From positions 1 to 32,525 of the forward strand of contig JAQBNU010000053.1 in assembly GCA_028288365.1 (NCBI GenBank): DNA of 32,525 nt. The letters are read 5' to 3'. Source of the stretch: Chitinophagaceae bacterium. Lineage in GTDB: Bacteria; Bacteroidota; Bacteroidia; Cytophagales; Cytophagaceae. The notes beneath the pieces were generated by a model. It was not told where the DNA came from. It saw nothing but the letters and a program-made list of their open reading frames with translations, and did no database searches. Made by a program: the position numbers and the translations under genes. Positions within the stretch are counted from its first letter, which is position 1. Every line of letters starts with the position of its first letter. Shown here one piece after another: positions 15,869 through 22,785 of the stretch.

Positions 15869-16444
15869 ATGAGTACAATCAAAACAGCGCAAACGCAGCA
15901 TCCGGTTCTTGATTTGATTAAGAAACGCTGGAGTCCCCGTTCTTTCTTTCAGGAAGAAATGGAACAGGCCGATTTAGATACCATACTGGAAGCGGCTTCC
16001 TGGGCAGCCAGTGCCAACAATGAACAACCCTGGCAGTATGTGTATGCACACCGTGGTACAGAAGGATATGAAACATTGAAAAGTTGTTTGAATCCCATGA
16101 ATCAAACCTGGGCCAAAGATTCCGCCGTATTGATCGCTGCCATTGCGAGAAAAACATTTGCATCCGGAGACGATAATAAATGGGCTCTGCATGATTTAGG
16201 CATGGCCAATGCACAGTTGTTGTTGCAGGCTTTGTCTATGAATATTTATGGACATCCTATGGCGGGCTTCAACCGGGAGAAATTAAGTGAGCTACTTTCT
16301 CTAAATGAGCAACAGGAGGCTGTGTGTATGATCGCTTTAGGTTTCCTGGATATCCCGGACAAATTGGATGAACCTTTGCGTAGTAGAGAAACGCAGGTTC
16401 GTCAAAGAAAACCATTGACCGCTTTTACCACCTTGTTGTCTTAA
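15869..16444 (+). CDS. Nitroreductase family protein
   Basis: The 191-residue product has the FMN-binding start LIKKRWSPRSFFQ, then EAASWAASANNEQPWQYVYAH, and the later ALHDLGMANAQLLLQALSMNIYGHPMAGF and EQQEAVCMIALGFLDIPDKLDEPL, all typical of the NfsB-like nitroreductase family. These FMN enzymes reduce nitro groups, quinones or similar acceptors with NAD(P)H. The substrate is unknown. I chose ATG 15869 over the TTG three bases earlier. It lies seven bases after the pirin gene and shares TAATG with the next gene, so the three are one translationally linked operon. Confidence 0.92.
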   Translation: MSTIKTAQTQHPVLDLIKKRWSPRSFFQEEMEQADLDTILEAASWAASANNEQPWQYVYAHRGTEGYETLKSCLNPMNQTWAKDSAVLIAAIARKTFASGDDNKWALHDLGMANAQLLLQALSMNIYGHPMAGFNREKLSELLSLNEQQEAVCMIALGFLDIPDKLDEPLRSRETQVRQRKPLTAFTTLLS

Positions 16445-16743
16445 TGAAAATACAAATTCTATACATCGGTCGTCATGCCGAAATTTTAGCTACTGTCCTG
16501 CGCCTGATCAATCAAAATGACGATTGGCAGGCGTTTGGTGCAGGTACCGATGAGGAGGCTATTCTCTTGTTTAAACAGCGACGTTACAATCTCGTGCTAT
16601 TCGGCAGTGGCATAGCCGAAGATTCAGAAAATAAATTGCGTTCTTTTTTTTGCGCTCACCAACCCGATATCCGAATTGTACAGCACTACGGGGGAGGAAG
16701 CGGGTTATTAGGAAATGAAATCAGGGAAGCGTTGGAGAGGTAG
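16444..16743 (+). CDS. Receiver-like protein lacking the phosphorylated aspartate
   Basis: The 99-residue product resembles a response-regulator receiver fold in outline: MKIQILYIGRHAEILATVLRLIN, then EEAILLFKQRRYNLVLFGSGI and later DIRIVQHYGGGSGLLGNEI. The position that would hold the phosphorylated Asp (YDLVLLD in true receivers) is YNLVLFG here, so phosphorylation is not expected. From memory, similar small proteins occur beside redox genes in Chitinophagaceae. Its start overlaps the nitroreductase stop by one base (TAATG), so it is translationally coupled to it. The nested inverted repeat follows about 20 bases after its stop. Function unknown. Confidence 0.78.
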   Translation: MKIQILYIGRHAEILATVLRLINQNDDWQAFGAGTDEEAILLFKQRRYNLVLFGSGIAEDSENKLRSFFCAHQPDIRIVQHYGGGSGLLGNEIREALER

Positions 16744-16763
16744 ATAGATGATATTATTACGAT

Positions 16764-16878
16764 TGTCTTGCCCCTAAATCCCTAAGAGAAACAGAAACAG
16801 AGCGGAGAGCGAATGTCTTTCTTCGCTCTCCGCTCTGTTTCTCCATACTACAAAAGTCGGCGATTTAGGGGCAAGACA
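16764..16878. repeat. Nested inverted-repeat element
   Basis: An outer 17-bp perfect inverted repeat (16764-16780 with 16862-16878, arms containing GCCCCTAAATC) encloses a 21-bp perfect inner hairpin (16793-16813 with 16822-16842, 8-base loop). A total of 115 bases is thus nearly all self-complementary. No reading frame lies within it. The inner left arm matches 13926-13945 at 18 of 20 bases. It may serve as a terminator for the pirin-nitroreductase operon, although it lacks a T tract. Confidence 0.85.
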
Positions 16879-16968
16879 GTATCTATACCAAATCACTTTT
16901 TACTTGTCTTTATAGAGTTATTATCAGAACTTAAGGTAGAATAAATTTTTCACCTGATCCATCTGGTT

Positions 16969-18414
16969 ATGCTGTTGATCAAAAATGAAAATGCAAAAAC
17001 GATGTTTCGTTTTGCTGTGTTTTTAATTGTTCTGGGAATAATAATTTTCTTTTCTGGTTATGCCGGAAAAAATTATGCGACAGCTTGTGCAGGAGTTGTT
17101 TTTGCCAACCTCTCGTTTATCTGTCTTTTATTTATCCGTGCAGGAAAAATAGTTACGGCAAAAGTGTTGTGGGGTGTAGGTACTCCGCTGATTATTTTTG
17201 TTTCCCCTTATTTTTTCTCACTGACACAACCGACTTCCATCATCAGTTATTCTTATTTGTATCTGGGTGGCATGCTGTTTTGTGCCTATTCTTTTCAAGA
17301 TCCCAAAGAGAGGAGCGCCTTGTGGATCTCTATCACGTTGTTCTTTCTGGGTTTAGTCTTTTATGATCAGGTGATGATTAGTAAAAGTTTTATGGATTCT
17401 CCTTATGCGGATATGTTTGTAGAAAACTACTGGCATTTTAAATTGACGCAGGTGGTTCATTTCATCACGCTGGTTTATTTGGTCATACAAATACATGCCA
17501 ATAAAATTAGGATTGAAAGCAAGTTGAGTGAACAAATTGAGCGTCTGAAAAAGTTTGCTTCGACCATGGTATACAGTTCTAAAAACAAAACCATATACTC
17601 CGGAAACCTTGTTGAATCATTGGAAGAAATCCTGCTCAATACAGCTGGTGTTTTAGATGTATCACGGATTGGCGTTTGGGAATATGATGAAGGAAGCAAT
17701 TCTATAGAACTATTGGTGGGGTATAACCTGGCCGATAAAAAATTTACCTATGGAGGAAGATTAAACAGTTCGGATTATCCTATCTATTTCAAATCCTTGT
17801 TGGAAGAAAAGATCATCGTGGCCAATGAAGCGTTGACGGATGTAAAGACAGCTGAATTCGAAACTTCTTATTTACTTCCTTTGAACATTAAATCGATGAT
17901 GGATGCTCCATTTTTTATAGACGGTAAGTTCAAAGGGATTTTATGTTGCGAGGAACAACGATATACCCGAGAGTGGGATGAAATTGATCAATTATTTTCT
18001 GTGGCCGTAACCAAGCTGATCAGTATTTCTTTTTATTGTGCGATGCGAAAAGAACAGTATTCAGCCATTGCGCAAAATGCGATAGAATTGAAAAATAAAA
18101 ATGACGCCATGGAAAGTATCCATCAGCGAATGATGGAAGCCAATGCAGACATCATGAACAATCTGTTTTGGAAAGACGAAGAGAAATTGAAATTTCAAAA
18201 AATCATCAATGAATTCTCTTTTAAAAATTCTCATGATGTGCGTGGTCCTTTGAGTCGTATTTTGGGTTTGTTGGAAATTTACCGACAAGATCCTGATCCG
18301 GAAAATAAAGCGATGTGCATTGCCTATATTGAAAAGTCTGCTAAAGAAATGGATGAAATTGTCAAGGAGATTGCACTGGTGCTTGATACGTATTACAACA
18401 AGTATTCGAATTAA
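16969..18414 (+). CDS. Membrane protein with GAF domain and histidine-kinase H-box, no ATPase domain
   Basis: The 481-residue product has about six membrane segments (about 13-30, 36-57, 66-84, 91-107, 116-133, 157-175), then a linker helix. A GAF-like domain follows (about 205-358; RIGVWEYDEGSNSIELLVGYN, DAPFFIDGKFKGILCCEEQ). A helical region then leads to a dimerisation and phosphotransfer motif, FSFKNSHDVRGPLSRILGLLEIY, with His422. In a histidine kinase an HATPase domain of about 130 residues should follow; here the protein ends about 60 residues after the H-box and a terminator follows within 14 bases, so truncation by frameshift is unlikely. It may act as a phosphotransfer partner or a degraded sensor. 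ATG 16969 is used; ATG 17002 is the alternative. Confidence 0.85.
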   Translation: MLLIKNENAKTMFRFAVFLIVLGIIIFFSGYAGKNYATACAGVVFANLSFICLLFIRAGKIVTAKVLWGVGTPLIIFVSPYFFSLTQPTSIISYSYLYLGGMLFCAYSFQDPKERSALWISITLFFLGLVFYDQVMISKSFMDSPYADMFVENYWHFKLTQVVHFITLVYLVIQIHANKIRIESKLSEQIERLKKFASTMVYSSKNKTIYSGNLVESLEEILLNTAGVLDVSRIGVWEYDEGSNSIELLVGYNLADKKFTYGGRLNSSDYPIYFKSLLEEKIIVANEALTDVKTAEFETSYLLPLNIKSMMDAPFFIDGKFKGILCCEEQRYTREWDEIDQLFSVAVTKLISISFYCAMRKEQYSAIAQNAIELKNKNDAMESIHQRMMEANADIMNNLFWKDEEKLKFQKIINEFSFKNSHDVRGPLSRILGLLEIYRQDPDPENKAMCIAYIEKSAKEMDEIVKEIALVLDTYYNKYSN

Positions 18415-18427
18415 AAATAGAGTATAA

Positions 18428-18458
18428 AAAAAGGGAGTTCGTGATGAACTCCCTTTTT
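18428..18458. terminator. Bidirectional terminator
   Basis: AAAAAGGGAGTTC (18428-18440) pairs perfectly with GAACTCCCTTTTT (18446-18458) around GTGAT. It lies between convergent genes and serves both the H-box protein and the beta-barrel gene. Confidence 0.92.
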
Positions 18459-18480
18459 AGTTTTAGCAGGAATGTTTGAA

Positions 18481-19167
18481 TTATTTTTTGCCACCGAAAA
18501 GGTAAGCAACACTGATGTTGACAGCACTTGCTTTGTTCACCTGATCTTTTCTGTGATCTTCTAGGTTACTGTCAGAGTAGTGAGGTTGCAAATTAGACAA
18601 GCCAAGGTTGTAACCTACCTGAATCAATAAACCGTTATCGAATTTATAATCCAAACCAAAGTTTAGAGAAACGTTGATTGGATTGATGTATACATCATTA
18701 CCTGTAGCACCACTTGGCTCTTTTTTAGGTTTGATGCTTCCAGTTACAGTATTGCTGTTACCTTTCGCTTTGTAAGCGCCACCTATTGCTACTCCAATCG
18801 CTGGACCCGCATAGACTTCGAATCTACCAGGACCTGCTTGCAAACCTGCAGCAACGTTGATCGGTAACTCAAGGTAAGAAACTCTTGCTGTTTCTGTAAC
18901 ACCACCACCAAGGTCTGTCTTAGTGCCTCTTTGCAAGTATAATAATTCTGGTCTAAGCGCGAAGATGTCACCCAGTTGAGCATTCAATACAACACCTACT
19001 GTTGGTGTAATGATAGAAGTGTTCTTGTCAGTAGTTGAACCGCTTGGTGTTTTTGTTTCTTTTTCGCTGGAGATACCAAGGCCTACTTTAGGACCGAAAG
19101 AAACTTGTGCAAATAATGCAGACGAAGAGACTGCAACAAATAGAAAAGAAAGGAATTGTTTTTTCAT
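18481..19167 (-). CDS. Outer membrane beta-barrel protein (PorT-like)
   Basis: The 228-residue product starts with a Sec signal (MKKQFLSFLFVAVSSSALFAQ) followed by VSFGPKVGLGISSE. Alternating strands follow, such as FALRPELLYLQRGTKTDLGG, SYLELPINVAAGLQAG and RFEVYAGPAIGVAIGG, and the chain ends NISVAYLFGGKK. This is the pattern of the small PorT/OmpA-like beta-barrel families of Bacteroidota, usually 8-10 strands in the outer membrane. Role unknown. It is a single gene with its own bidirectional terminator downstream. Confidence 0.9.
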   Translation of the reverse strand: MKKQFLSFLFVAVSSSALFAQVSFGPKVGLGISSEKETKTPSGSTTDKNTSIITPTVGVVLNAQLGDIFALRPELLYLQRGTKTDLGGGVTETARVSYLELPINVAAGLQAGPGRFEVYAGPAIGVAIGGAYKAKGNSNTVTGSIKPKKEPSGATGNDVYINPINVSLNFGLDYKFDNGLLIQVGYNLGLSNLQPHYSDSNLEDHRKDQVNKASAVNISVAYLFGGKK

Positions 19168-19311
19168 TGTACTTAAAAGTTAAAAGTTGAAATTCTCGTT
19201 TAATTATAAAAACAGTACAAGATACGATAGTCTATTTTAAAGGTTATCTTTTTTGTGTAAAAAGTATGTAAATAATGTGATTTGACTTTTAAATAAGAAT
19301 GTTCATCCCAT

Positions 19312-20088
19312 TTAAGGGCTATTTTGTCCTAAAGATAGAATTACCTGGGCCAACCATTCGGGAGCCTCTAATGGATATAAATGTCCGATTCCATACGCAA
19401 TAATTAATTGAGTTTGGAAAGGCAGATGCGGCATGACATCGTGATGAATCATTTCTGTGGTGATGCAGGGATCATCGCTGGAAGTGACCACAACAACAGG
19501 CATGGACAATTGTTGGGTATTAAACTCCAAAGGTATATTCATGCCTTCCAGTATCCACCAGCGCCAGACATCTTGTTGAATGATGTGTTGAGTATATACT
19601 GCCAGTGCAAATTGCTTCTCACTCAGTGGTTGTTTGATTATTTTATGTACTGTTTCTTTTTCTGTTTCTTCATCAGGATGTTTGAGCATCCTTTCCTTTT
19701 CTTTTTGTGGCATACGTTCTATCGTAGGTGGAGACGGAGCCAGTAAAATCAGTTGTTGCAGGGTAGAAGTGTTGTTTTCATTGGCTGCTATTTGTAGCGC
19801 TATTTTTCCTCCCATGGAATGTCCGATGAGTACATAGCGATCAATATTTAATTTGCTCAATTCTGTTTGAATGAAAGAAGCATAATACTTCACGCTTGGT
19901 TTTTCGTGTAATGAGGTATTGCCAAAACCGGGAAGATGAATGGCGATGCATTGGTAATCTTTTGATAACAATGCCATGACTTCTTTCCAGGTTTCTGCTG
20001 AACCTCCGAAGTAATGTATGAACACCAGTGTTATTGTCCCTGATCCGGAAGATAAGATATGCGGTGGTATGTTAGGATGCTCCATCAT
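19312..20088 (-). CDS. Alpha/beta hydrolase
   Basis: The 258-residue product is an alpha/beta hydrolase: FIHYFGGSAETW (oxyanion region, about 23-34), HLPGFGNT, nucleophile Ser91 in IGHSMGG, acid Asp205 or Asp206 in VTSSDDP, and His236 in GIGHLYPLEAP. The substrate cannot be told; an ester or similar small molecule is likely, and no signal is seen. Its start overlaps the stop of the preceding SDR gene by one base (TAATG), so the two are translationally coupled and probably act in one small pathway. The second Met (codon 2) is an equivalent start. Confidence 0.92.
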   Translation of the reverse strand: MMEHPNIPPHILSSGSGTITLVFIHYFGGSAETWKEVMALLSKDYQCIAIHLPGFGNTSLHEKPSVKYYASFIQTELSKLNIDRYVLIGHSMGGKIALQIAANENNTSTLQQLILLAPSPPTIERMPQKEKERMLKHPDEETEKETVHKIIKQPLSEKQFALAVYTQHIIQQDVWRWWILEGMNIPLEFNTQQLSMPVVVVTSSDDPCITTEMIHHDVMPHLPFQTQLIIAYGIGHLYPLEAPEWLAQVILSLGQNSP

Positions 20089-20900
20089 TAAAAAGCAGAT
20101 TCTACCGCACCACCGTCCACGCGGTAGTTGCTGCCATTGACATAACTCGCTTGTTCAGATACAAGAAAAGCAATCACTGCCGCTACTTCTTCCGGTTTAC
20201 CGCGGCGCTTCACAGCGATGTGTGGACGTTCGGTTTTTAAGAACCATTGTATGGCTTCTTCTTTGGAAGTGTTTTTTTGTTTGGCCAACTCATCCATCAT
20301 GGCATCTGTCATTGGTGTTTCGATGTAAGCCGGAGATACGCAATTAAACAATAAACCTTCTTTGGAATAAGCACGTGATAAACATTTGGAAAGGTTGATG
20401 ATCCCCGCTTTGCAAGCGTTATATGGACTTTCTTCCTCATAGGGTTGATAGGCATTTTCGGATGCAATCAAAATGACACGCCCCCAGCTTCTTTGCTGGA
20501 GTTGAGGAATGAAGGCTCTGCAGATGCGTACCGCGCCGAGTAGATCCGTATTGATGGTTTTCATCCAGTCTTCATCTGTCAATGTGAGAAAGTCACCTGC
20601 CGTACCTCTGACCCCTGCGCAATTGATGAGTATGTGAGCGCCACCGTGTTTTTCCTTTACCTGTAGTGCTAAATTCAATACACTGTCGTTGTCATTGATG
20701 TCACAGACAATGGTATGGATCGTATCTTTTTTACCTGTCTTATTTCGCAAGGCTTCAGCGGTTTTTTCCAATGGATCTTGTTTCATGTCAGATAAGATCA
20801 CAATGGCTCCTTCTGAAGCCAGCAATGCCGCGGTATTCATACCGATGCCAGAGTCACCACCGGTGATGACGGCTACTTTATTTTCAAGGTATAGGTTCAT
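20088..20900 (-). CDS. SDR family oxidoreductase
   Basis: The 270-residue product is a classical short-chain dehydrogenase: TGGDSGIG (13-20), NCAG (93-96), Ser147 and catalytic Tyr160-x-x-x-Lys164 in PYNACKAG, then NCVSPAYIETPM and the C-terminal EEVAAVIAFLVSEQASYVNGSNYRVDGG. An Asp at the end of strand 2 (LSDMKQDP) suggests NAD(H) preference, which is inference. It is first in a two-gene unit with the alpha/beta hydrolase, whose start codon shares a base with its stop. This pairing may oxidise or reduce and then hydrolyse the same substrate, but the substrate is unknown. Confidence 0.92.
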   Translation of the reverse strand: MNLYLENKVAVITGGDSGIGMNTAALLASEGAIVILSDMKQDPLEKTAEALRNKTGKKDTIHTIVCDINDNDSVLNLALQVKEKHGGAHILINCAGVRGTAGDFLTLTDEDWMKTINTDLLGAVRICRAFIPQLQQRSWGRVILIASENAYQPYEEESPYNACKAGIINLSKCLSRAYSKEGLLFNCVSPAYIETPMTDAMMDELAKQKNTSKEEAIQWFLKTERPHIAVKRRGKPEEVAAVIAFLVSEQASYVNGSNYRVDGGAVESAF

Positions 20901-20934
20901 AGCGATAGATTATTTGCTTTTTGTTTTGCAAACA

Positions 20935-21118
20935 ACATGCCATGAGAAAAAGAGAGATCTGAAATCAGTGAGCAGAGATCAGAAGAGAAGGGTGGGGTAA
21001 CTATAACCATAAGCTTACATTCGAGCTTGCGTTAGGGATTGAGCCAGTGTATGAGCTCTCCCGCCTTTTCGGCGGGAAGATAGAATGCCAATTCATATTT
21101 TATTGCTGATGTTGAAAT
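20935..21118. repeat. Structured intergenic element
   Basis: The gap of 313 bases between two minus-strand genes holds no gene I can support. It contains AAGCT/AGCTT pairing near 21011-21028, a stretch GCGTTAGGGATTGAG, and a GC-rich hairpin TCCCGCC (21059-21065) with GGCGGGA (21071-21077). From memory, GCGTTAGGGATTG-type elements with a nearby hairpin recur between genes in Bacteroidota, so this is probably one copy of a dispersed element. Confidence 0.45.
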
Positions 21119-21122
21119 AAAG

Positions 21123-21167
21123 AAATCCTGTTGTATACCCAAACGGTTATGCAACAGGATTTTTTTA
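21123..21167. terminator. Terminator hairpin with T-rich flanks on both strands
   Basis: AAATCCTGTTG (21123-21133) pairs with CAACAGGATTT (21152-21162) and the stem continues inward, so nearly the whole 18-base middle can pair. A T tract follows on the plus strand and a T-rich stretch on the minus strand. It can end the DoxX gene (minus); no plus-strand gene lies before it. Confidence 0.8.
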
Positions 21168-21213
21168 TTCTTCATTTACAACTAAACTTACGATTGCGAG
21201 TGACGCTTTTTTA

Positions 21214-21579
21214 TTATTTACTATCGTTCAAACGGTGATAGGTCACGTAGGAAGCCACAAGTACACCAAACATGACTACTGGCATGATGGCTGTAGCTGG
21301 AGGCTCCGAAACAAGGTGAGCGATGACAGCAGAGATAATGGTAATACCAAATCCAGCATAGGCCCATTCTTTTATTCTGGCTGGCACGAAAGGAAGCAGT
21401 AAAGCTAATGCCCCAAGAAATTTTGCAATCCCCAATTCAATGCGGAAGAACGAAGGAAAGCCTATGCGTGCGAAGGAAGCGACTACGTCTGATGATGTGA
21501 AATACATAAAGGCCGATAATAGCATCATGGCCGAAAAGATACCGGTGCTTGTCCAGTAAATGATTTTCTGTGTTTTCAT
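21214..21579 (-). CDS. DoxX family membrane protein
   Basis: The 121-residue product has four membrane segments, beginning KIIYWTSTGIFSAMMLLSAFMYF, then GFPSFFRIELGIAKFLGALALLLPFVP and KEWAYAGFGITIISAVIAHL. This is the DoxX-like layout and size; related proteins are membrane parts of quinone- or thiol-linked redox responses. It is divergent from an HxlR-type regulator across 152 bases containing back-to-back TAnnTTTG elements and a 30-bp palindrome, so HxlR control is likely. In other bacteria DoxX genes are often targets of such regulators, which fits. Confidence 0.9.
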   Translation of the reverse strand: MKTQKIIYWTSTGIFSAMMLLSAFMYFTSSDVVASFARIGFPSFFRIELGIAKFLGALALLLPFVPARIKEWAYAGFGITIISAVIAHLVSEPPATAIMPVVMFGVLVASYVTYHRLNDSK

Positions 21580-21613
21580 TTTTTTAAATTTTTAAATGCT
21601 TAATTCAATAGGT

Positions 21614-21621
21614 CAAAACTA
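21614..21621 (-). promoter_or_regulatory. TAnnTTTG element for the DoxX gene
   Basis: Read on the minus strand, 21621 to 21614 gives TAGTTTTG, an exact match to the -7 consensus, 35 bases before the DoxX start. No clear -33 element is seen. Confidence 0.5.
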
Positions 21622-21635
21622 AACTACATTTACTT

Positions 21636-21643
21636 TACTTTTG
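21636..21643 (+). promoter_or_regulatory. TAnnTTTG element for the HxlR-GNAT operon
   Basis: TACTTTTG is an exact -7 consensus match. The expected start is near 21650, so the palindrome at 21661 would lie just inside the transcript, where a bound repressor would block it. Confidence 0.5.
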
Positions 21644-21660
21644 TTATGGGTTTACTTGTG

Positions 21661-21690
21661 GTAACCAGTTTCCTTCAGGAAACTGGTTAC
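21661..21690. promoter_or_regulatory. 30-bp perfect palindrome, likely HxlR operator
   Basis: GTAACCAGTTTCCT (21661-21674) and AGGAAACTGGTTAC (21677-21690) are exact 14-bp arms around a TC centre. It sits between divergent DoxX and HxlR genes, 17 bases downstream of the HxlR -7 element. HxlR regulators are dimers that bind inverted repeats, so this is the obvious operator. The same DNA could form an RNA hairpin in the HxlR leader, but it has no T tract. Confidence 0.75.
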
Positions 21691-21731
21691 GGAGGCTGAA
21701 TGGAATAAGGTATATTGAATGATAAACACAG

Positions 21732-22103
21732 ATGACCATGAAAAAGAAAGCAGCAACAGGAATGCATGGAGATTGTGGTCCCAAGCACCTGGCCATTAAA
21801 GATACCATGGAGTTGTTATCCGGTAAATGGAAAATACAAATCATTGGCGCCTTGATGCGCAATGGTACGATGCGTTTCATGGATCTGTTGAGAGAAGTAG
21901 ATGGCATCGCGGCTAAAATGTTATCAAAGGAATTGCAGGAATTGGAAATCAATGAACTCGTGAAACGCACAGTCTGTGATACCAAACCCATCACAGTGGA
22001 ATATGAAATGACAACGTACGGAAGAACACTGGAAAAAGTCATCGCTGAATTAGCCCATTGGGGAGAACTACATCGAAAGAGAATATTTAAAAAATCGAAA
22101 TAA
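21732..22103 (+). CDS. HxlR family winged-helix regulator
   Basis: The 123-residue product has the HxlR fold: CGPKHLAIKDTMELLSGKWKIQIIGALMRNGTMRFMDLLREVDGIAAKMLSKELQELEINELVKRTV, then the wing VEYEMTTYGRTLEKVIAELAHWG. Cys15 lies where the conserved redox-sensing cysteine of this family sits, so it may sense quinones or electrophiles. It is probably autoregulated and controls the divergent DoxX gene through the palindrome at 21661-21690. The GNAT gene starts three bases after its stop, so they are one operon. A damaged copy of its C-terminal end lies at 22662-22781. ATG 21738 (MKKKA) is an equivalent start. Confidence 0.92.
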   Translation: MTMKKKAATGMHGDCGPKHLAIKDTMELLSGKWKIQIIGALMRNGTMRFMDLLREVDGIAAKMLSKELQELEINELVKRTVCDTKPITVEYEMTTYGRTLEKVIAELAHWGELHRKRIFKKSK

Positions 22104-22106
22104 GCT

Positions 22107-22622
22107 ATGGAGGAAAAGCCTACGCTCGTTTTCAGAGAAGGAGACTTTAATGATCTCCCTCAATTGAAAGTATTGGGAATGATGGCGTACGAGCAGTTTG
22201 CTACCGTATTAGATGAAGTGCATTGGAATAAATTGAAAGAGTTTCTGCAAGATGAAAAGTCATGGATAGATTTACTGAACAAAGCAAAAGTGTTTGTTTG
22301 TGAAGATAAGGTAATTATCGGCATGGCTTACCTTATGCCAAGCGGGAATCCTACAACGATATTCGATAAAGATTGGGCGCAGGTGCGTATGGTAGGTGTG
22401 CATCCTGATTACAGAGGAAAAGGAATTGCTAAGAAACTAACAAAAGAGTGCATCGGTCATGCCATGCAAGCAGGTGAAAAAACGCTGGCTCTGCACACGT
22501 CTGAATTCATGGATGCCGCGAGACATATCTATGAAGGATTGGGCTTTCAACAAATAAAGGAACTGGAACCGCGGTATGCCAAAAGGTATTGGTTGTATCA
22601 TTTAAATCTTTCAGCAGTATAA
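22107..22622 (+). CDS. GNAT family N-acetyltransferase
   Basis: The 171-residue product has the GNAT acetyl-CoA site: AQVRMVGVHPDYRGKGIAKKL (about 91-111) with the RGKGIA pyrophosphate loop at 103-108, followed by TLALHTSEFMDAARHIYEGLGFQQI, the usual strand and last-helix pattern. The acceptor is unknown. It lies three bases after the HxlR gene and so belongs to the same operon, which suggests a part in the response that HxlR senses. No terminator is seen directly after it; instead a fragment resembling the HxlR tail follows. Confidence 0.92.
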   Translation: MEEKPTLVFREGDFNDLPQLKVLGMMAYEQFATVLDEVHWNKLKEFLQDEKSWIDLLNKAKVFVCEDKVIIGMAYLMPSGNPTTIFDKDWAQVRMVGVHPDYRGKGIAKKLTKECIGHAMQAGEKTLALHTSEFMDAARHIYEGLGFQQIKELEPRYAKRYWLYHLNLSAV

Positions 22623-22661
22623 AATAATACACTACGTGTGTCACTACTACTAGTTGAAACA

Positions 22662-22781
22662 ATGTTGTCTATTTCTGAGAGCATGTATCGGCGCAGCAAT
22701 AGAGCGCTAGAGAAAGTCATATCCGAATTGGCCAGTTCGGGAGAACAACAATGGAAAAGAATATTTACAAAAAAGAAATGA
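22662..22781 (+). pseudogene. Remnant of a second HxlR gene (C-terminal end)
   Basis: A 39-codon frame starts at ATG 22662 and ends at TGA 22779-22781. Its last 25 residues (from ALEKVISELASSGEQ to the stop) align without gaps with the end of the HxlR protein encoded just upstream (TLEKVIAELAHWGEL to stop): 16 of 25 residues and 58 of 78 bases, counting the stop codon, are the same. The winged-helix region that should precede it is missing, and the first residues (MLSISESMYRR) match nothing except MLS. This looks like a duplicated, internally deleted and decayed paralogue rather than a working gene. It is too short for ordinary gene callers. Confidence 0.7.
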
Positions 22782-22785
22782 GGTA

